DNA of 64,000 nt from Cymbomonas tetramitiformis. Lineage: Eukaryota; Chlorophyta; Pyramimonadophyceae; Pyramimonadales; Pyramimonadaceae. Below are positions 60,079-64,000 of the stretch, piece by piece. The notes beneath the pieces are model-generated. The model did no database searches and was not told the DNA's origin. It saw only the letters and a program-made list of their open reading frames with translations. The position numbers and the translations under genes are program-made. Within the stretch, counting starts at the first letter, position 1. The number at the start of each line of letters is the position of its first letter. The DNA lies in NCBI GenBank assembly GCA_001247695.2, contig LGRX02033391.1, positions 24,123 to 88,122 of the forward strand, written 5' to 3'.

Positions 60079-60370
60079 CCGGCATCACCCAAAGCGAGTG
60101 ACCCTCCACTGTGGCCACGAGGACCTGTACCGGTGGGCGGCCTGCTCCCCCCGGCTCTGGATGCCTCACTGATGTCCCTGGCTGGGCTTGTGATGGAGCG
60201 GACGGAACCGCTGGTTGTTGCGCGGGTGGAGGGGGATGAAGTGGCTGCTGATTTGGTGGAGGGGGATGAACCGGCTGTGACTGCTGATTTGGTGGGGCTG
60301 CATGTATCGGGGTAGAAAGAGCTGCAGGTGGCTGTGTGGGGGGAATCTGTTGGCGACGGCCCCCTACGTT
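60079..60370 (-). pseudogene. Gag N-terminus of the minus-strand Gypsy-like element
   Basis: The minus-strand frame reads NVGGRRQQIPPTQPP, Pro/Gln-rich repeats (HPPPPNQQPLHPPPPAQQP), then GRPPVQVLVATVEGHSLW and VMPDV before the LTR insertion. It continues at 40306 once the LTR element is removed. The frame runs on upstream into AT-rich repeats, where no start can be chosen. Confidence 0.65.
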
Positions 60371-60850
60371 TTCAGAAATATTCAATACTATATTGAATAT
60401 ATATTGAACGCATATTGAATATATACTGGAGATATATCCAATATACCGGAGATATTCAATACATTTCCAATATATTGACACAAGTATTGAACCGCTATCG
60501 GCCTTAATAGTGGTGAAAGTGAGCATGCTGGCATGACACTCAAATGAGGTCAGACTCGCCCACTAGCACTTGGTATCATCTACGATAGGGTCTAGCCGTA
60601 TGCTGACAAGTTTTCACGGCATTTGGACGCGTATCGTAGAAGTTGGCATTTTGGGGCTTTTGTAAAACAGGGGCCGATGTATTGAATCTGGGCAAAACGA
60701 TTGGAGGGGTGTTCAATATACGTTCAATATATATATTGAACATATATTGGAACATATTGAACAAGTATTGAAACATTTACTCATGCAAACTTCCTTCAAT
60801 ATATGTTCAATATACGTTCAATATACGTGAATTCTGCAACACTCATGTAG
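60370..60850. repeat. AT-rich ATATTGAA / TTCAATAT repeats
   Basis: Many copies of ATATTGAATATAT and ATATTCAATA in both orientations, at 60380-60490 and 60710-60835, with a 200-base unique stretch between. The motifs are near-palindromic and mirror each other across the unique centre, resembling long inverted ends of a small element. No gene. Confidence 0.7.
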
Positions 60851-61168
60851 TATTCCTTCAGTGAGGGCGAGGATGCACCCCAACGGACAAAAAAATCGTT
60901 TTTTACTGACAATATTAATTTTATTTGTAAATTACGTAGTATTGTGTGCGAGGGTAGATATATTTTTTGAAAAATCATGCAGGGAAAATACCGGAGGAGC
61001 CGAACGAGCCCAGTGGAGGCCGACACAGCGCGCGACCCGACCTTCCCACCCGTCGCCTTCCTGCCTTAGTTCTACCAGACGGGACACTAACTACAAACCC
61101 TCTTCCCCTTCCGCAGGACAACTCTCCTTTTACCCGTACTCTCCTCTTTCAGCCTTCTACGCAGGTGA

Positions 61169-62507
61169 AGATGGTCTCCATCATCAACGCGGGCACCCGG
61201 AAAGCGCTCGAGAGCACCATCCCAGGGCTGCAGCTGCGTCAGGAGGGGGCGCAGGAAGAAGGACCAGGCATCTTCGAGAACTTGCTGCGGGAGCAGCAGG
61301 AGCTCCCGGGAAGCGAGCTCCGCCAGGCGCTGGCCACCAGACAGGGGAGGCCACTGCATTGGGCGCAACACCCAACGAGGCAGTTTGCCCCATTCACTCT
61401 CACGGTCCCCAGCCTGGGGGGGCCGGCATCTCCTTTCCAGGGACCAAGATGGGGGGAGAGGACAGGCCCGGACGACTGGAGAACGCTATACGCCCGTGCA
61501 GGTTCCATCCGGGCGGCGGTGGGCTCCCGCATCTGGGCCTGCCGTATGAGGCTTGCGGCAACGTTCTGGGGGACGCGGCAGGGGGCGTACGCCAGGCACC
61601 TGAGCAGGGCATCGGGGTCTGGAGCCCTCCCGCCGCGCAGGAGGCACTACAGGCAGCGTCGCAGGTTCACGCTGGAACAGACGGAGCCGCGGGCGGCGGG
61701 ACAGGCGGGGACATCGTGGGCGTCCTGGACCGTGGCCATCGCGGTGGTCTCGTTCCTTGCCATCCTGCGGAGGCGCGGGACCCTCCGCAGGAAAGCGGCA
61801 AGGTGGCCGGCGGCCACCCTCGTGGCAGTGGTCCGCTGGAGAGGTTTTGTTCGCAGGAGGGAAGCACTAGCAACACTGCCCAACTCATCGCTGCAGGAAC
61901 TGGAGGCGGCGGCCGCTATGGCCGACATAGTACAGGGGCTGGGGCTCCAGTACTTTTGCAGAGAGGGGAACCTGGACGGGCTCAGCAACGAAGTCCGGAC
62001 CCTAAGGGGGGTTGTCGCCAGGCACCTCGATGTGGACCTGCGGAGAGGCCTCCCGGGGTCTTACCAGAAGAGGCTTCTCGGGCTGGCAGGAGCGGCGAGC
62101 ACCCCGTGGGGACGGGCCATCCGGGCCTCACCGCAGCTCAAAAGCATCCTCTCGCAGGACTGGGCGATACAGTTCTCCCCGGACTACCATCTTGTACGAC
62201 TGGGGAGGTCCCTCCCGCGGGGGCACGTCCTCCGGGAGCAGGTGCTGCGGCGCAGGTGGTTCACAGGGGGGGGCAACAGGTGGAGCGCCCCTGTGCACTC
62301 AGCACGCCGACAGAGGAGGAACTGGTGTTCCAGCGGCGGCTCGACTGCCCTTTCAGGGCAGACACCAAGTTGGTCTTCCTGCACATCAGGGCAAAAGAGT
62401 CCGCCAGGGTGCACAGCCCTCCGCCCCCGGACATCGCGGCCGTGGTCAGGGACTCGCAACTTCCGGCGTCCCTGAGGGACTGGCTGGTACTATCCTGCAT
62501 TGGGTAG
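61169..62507 (+). CDS. Unrecognised protein gene with a frame change at a G run
   Basis: ATG at 61169 (MVSIINAGTRKALESTIPG). The coding look of this frame holds to about 62265: ENLLREQQELPGSELRQAL, RLAATFWGTRQGAYARHL, a hydrophobic WASWTVAIAVVSFLAIL that may span a membrane, then RRREALATLPNSSLQELEA and SYQKRLLGLAGAAS. At G8 (62264-62271) the sensible frame becomes the one ending at 62507: TPTEEELVFQRRLDCPFRAD, KLVFLHIRAKESARVHS, LRDWLVLSCIG. A one-base indel or a -1 slip would join them. Downstream GTAAAC...TTGCAG at 62542-62583 looks like a short intron. No family recognised; the N-terminal frame also extends upstream of the ATG. Confidence 0.5.
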
Positions 62508-63070
62508 ACAGCAGGACTCATCCGCGCTGGGTCTTGCGCCTGGTAAACTTTTTTAATAAACTATCATCGTTTACTGACTTGCAGGAGTGTACGTCCCGTG
62601 GTGACATCCGTCAAACACACACCTGCATTTTGTACCGTGAGCCCGCATCAGACAATAGGACGGAGCACGCCTACGGACTGGGAGTAAGACCGACCCCTAA
62701 GAGGGCCCGCGGAAGCCAGTAGTTCCGGCAGTTGGTGGGCTACTTACGATGAAAAGTTCAGGGGGCAGAGGCAGTGTCATGAAATTATACAACCATCACA
62801 CGATTTTCTCTTAAAAATATATAAATTAACTTTATAGTGGAGCGCCCCCTGAATTTTCGAAACACTTCGGACTTGACCGCGCTTCAAGTAAGCGGTGAAA
62901 TAACCCCTTTGGGGCATTTTAAAGCAGCTCTAGCGCAGTATTTTATTTTATTTGGTAACAATATTTTGTTTCAGAATGTCCACGCCTTGTTGTGGGCCAC
63001 TCTAGAAGAGTTTTACGCTAGCGCTTGGAACGCTCTTTGGCTTTGGGAAGTTTCGACGAGATGGTGCACT
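62508..63070. other. Spacer with a small inverted repeat
   Basis: TTCAGGGGGC at about 62767 faces GCCCCCTGAA at about 62846, on either side of an AT-rich stretch. This could be a tiny inverted-repeat element or hairpin. The stretch 62850-63070 loosely resembles the satellite that follows (CTTTGGGG, TTTCGACGAGATGG). No gene supported. Confidence 0.35.
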
Positions 63071-63169
63071 ACGATCTTCTAACAGTTGATTTGTATTCTA
63101 TTTCCGTTATATTGTATGGTAACATGACAATTTTCTAGCTACGCTTAATCATACGCGTTTGCACTCGAA

Positions 63170-63930
63170 GTTTCTCTTGTTCACAAATTCACAGATCGGC
63201 AGACCCTTCGATAGCGGGAAAACTGCTATTCTGACGGCGGTTTGGACTTTACCGGCGTCTTCCTCGCGGAAATCTACCCCATTTAAGTATTTTCATCACT
63301 TCATTTGGTTAACTTTCGAGGAGATGGGTGATCTCTTCGCAACCCTATCTTTTTGAGGACAGTTTTTTTCAGTTTGCATTGCGAACGTGGCATTAGCTCA
63401 AACAGAGCGCCAAACTGCGGTTTGGAGGTCTCGGTTAAAACCCGGGATGCCACACAATAGAAGAGTGTTCAACGACACTCGTTTACTTACCTTCTCCTTT
63501 TTGAAAGATTCGCAGGTTTTCAGACCCTTCGATAGCGGGAAAACCGCTATTTTCACGACTATTTTGACTTCACGAGCGGTTTCCTCGCGGAAAACTACCC
63601 CATGAACGTATTTTCATCACTTCCTTTGGTTAACTTTTCGAAGAGATGGGTGATCTCTTCGCAACCCTATCTTTTTGAGGACAGTTTTTTTCAGTTTGCA
63701 TTGCGAACGTGGCATTAGCTCAAACAGAGCGCCAAACTGCGGTTTGGAGGTCTCGGTTAAAACCCGGGATGCCACACAATAGAAGAGTGTTCAACGACAC
63801 TCGTTTACTTACCTTCTCCTTTTTGAAAGATTCGCAGGTTTTCAGACCCTTCGACAGCGGGAAAACCGCTATTTTCACGACTATTTTGACTTCACGAGCG
63901 TTTTCCTCGCGGAAAACTACCCCATGAAAG
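63170..63930 (+). repeat. Tandem satellite of about 322 bp
   Basis: GTGGCATTAGCTCAAACAGA at 63388 recurs at 63710, period 322, with near identity over the shared length. A more diverged unit precedes it from about 63170 (AGACCCTTCGATAGCGGGAA, CTTCGCAACCCTATCTTTTT). Each unit also carries short inverted pairs (CTGCGGTTTGG, AAAACCGC). Apparent 72-residue ORFs are copies of the unit. Confidence 0.9.
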
Positions 63931-64000
63931 TATGGGGGGGCATGGTGGACACACAAGCATCTTGGGGGCACAGTGGACAGACACGCATCTGGGGGGGCAC
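63931..64000 (+). repeat. Start of a second G-rich repeat
   Basis: GGGGGCATGGTGGACACACA followed by AGCATCT and GGGGGCACAGTGGACAGACACGCATCT: two units of about 33 bases, cut by the window end. Confidence 0.6.

Noticed and set aside
60861..61168. Upstream extensions of the two frames in the 61-kb gene
   Set aside because: No start codon in the better frame and no coding signal; treated as UTR, with ATG at 61169 preferred.

Overview
Eukaryotic nuclear DNA made almost wholly of nested transposable elements. Introns are present in several genes, and coding is dense inside the elements. The mix is LINE, DIRS-type tyrosine-recombinase elements, Copia, Gypsy-like, and TIR DNA transposons carrying very large genes. 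Together with the style of the DIRS proteins this suggests an alga, perhaps a prasinophyte green alga such as Cymbomonas. The taxonomic guess rests on recalled protein style only and is weak. I see no convincing ordinary host gene.

Layout. 1-9285: LINE on the + strand, cut at its 5' end by the window, with a Ulp1-like protease ORF, an APE/RT/RNase H ORF, a downstream ORF with an NPPF methyltransferase-like motif, and a 3' UTR ending in (ATT)n. 9286-12774: 5'-truncated DIRS element (RNase H, methyltransferase-like domain, tyrosine recombinase). 12778-13608: minisatellite. 13609-15579: second DIRS fragment, RT/RNase H, NPPW domain, Tudor-like domain, recombinase N-terminus. 15580-17230: pyrimidine-rich DNA, then a 5'-truncated LINE 3' end. 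From 17.8 kb onward the minus strand carries the pieces of a decayed Gypsy-like gag/protease gene, split by very large insertions. These pieces lie at 60.5-60.08, 40.31-38.18 and, by inference, 20.25-17.79 kb.

Two TIR elements lie side by side at 20251-29279 and about 29282-38061. Each has two divergently transcribed genes, one of them a DDE-type transposase, sharing a central promoter built of inverted repeats. In the first the partner gene is a zinc-cluster plus 2-oxoglutarate/Fe(II) dioxygenase protein. In the second it is a spliced coiled-coil protein with a possible nuclease motif. At 40312-60073 there is an LTR element with identical 282-bp LTRs, a 5-bp target duplication, a gag but no visible pol. 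It is itself interrupted by an intact Copia element (43487-52952, 350-bp LTRs, duplication CTTGT) and by a TIR-like element (about 54424-58916) rich in the palindrome GGTATGGCCATACC.

The most interesting theme is that one methyltransferase-like domain (an NPPF/Y/W motif followed by a conserved hydrophobic strand) appears in unrelated retroelements here: the LINE, both DIRS elements and Copia pol. A short trace may exist in the gag-only LTR element. Other points are a UGA-CUA stop with downstream hairpins between Copia gag and pol, a Tudor-like domain in a DIRS element, and a DNA transposon pairing a dioxygenase with a DDE transposase. The right edge (60.9-64.0 kb) holds an unrecognised gene and a roughly 322-bp satellite.
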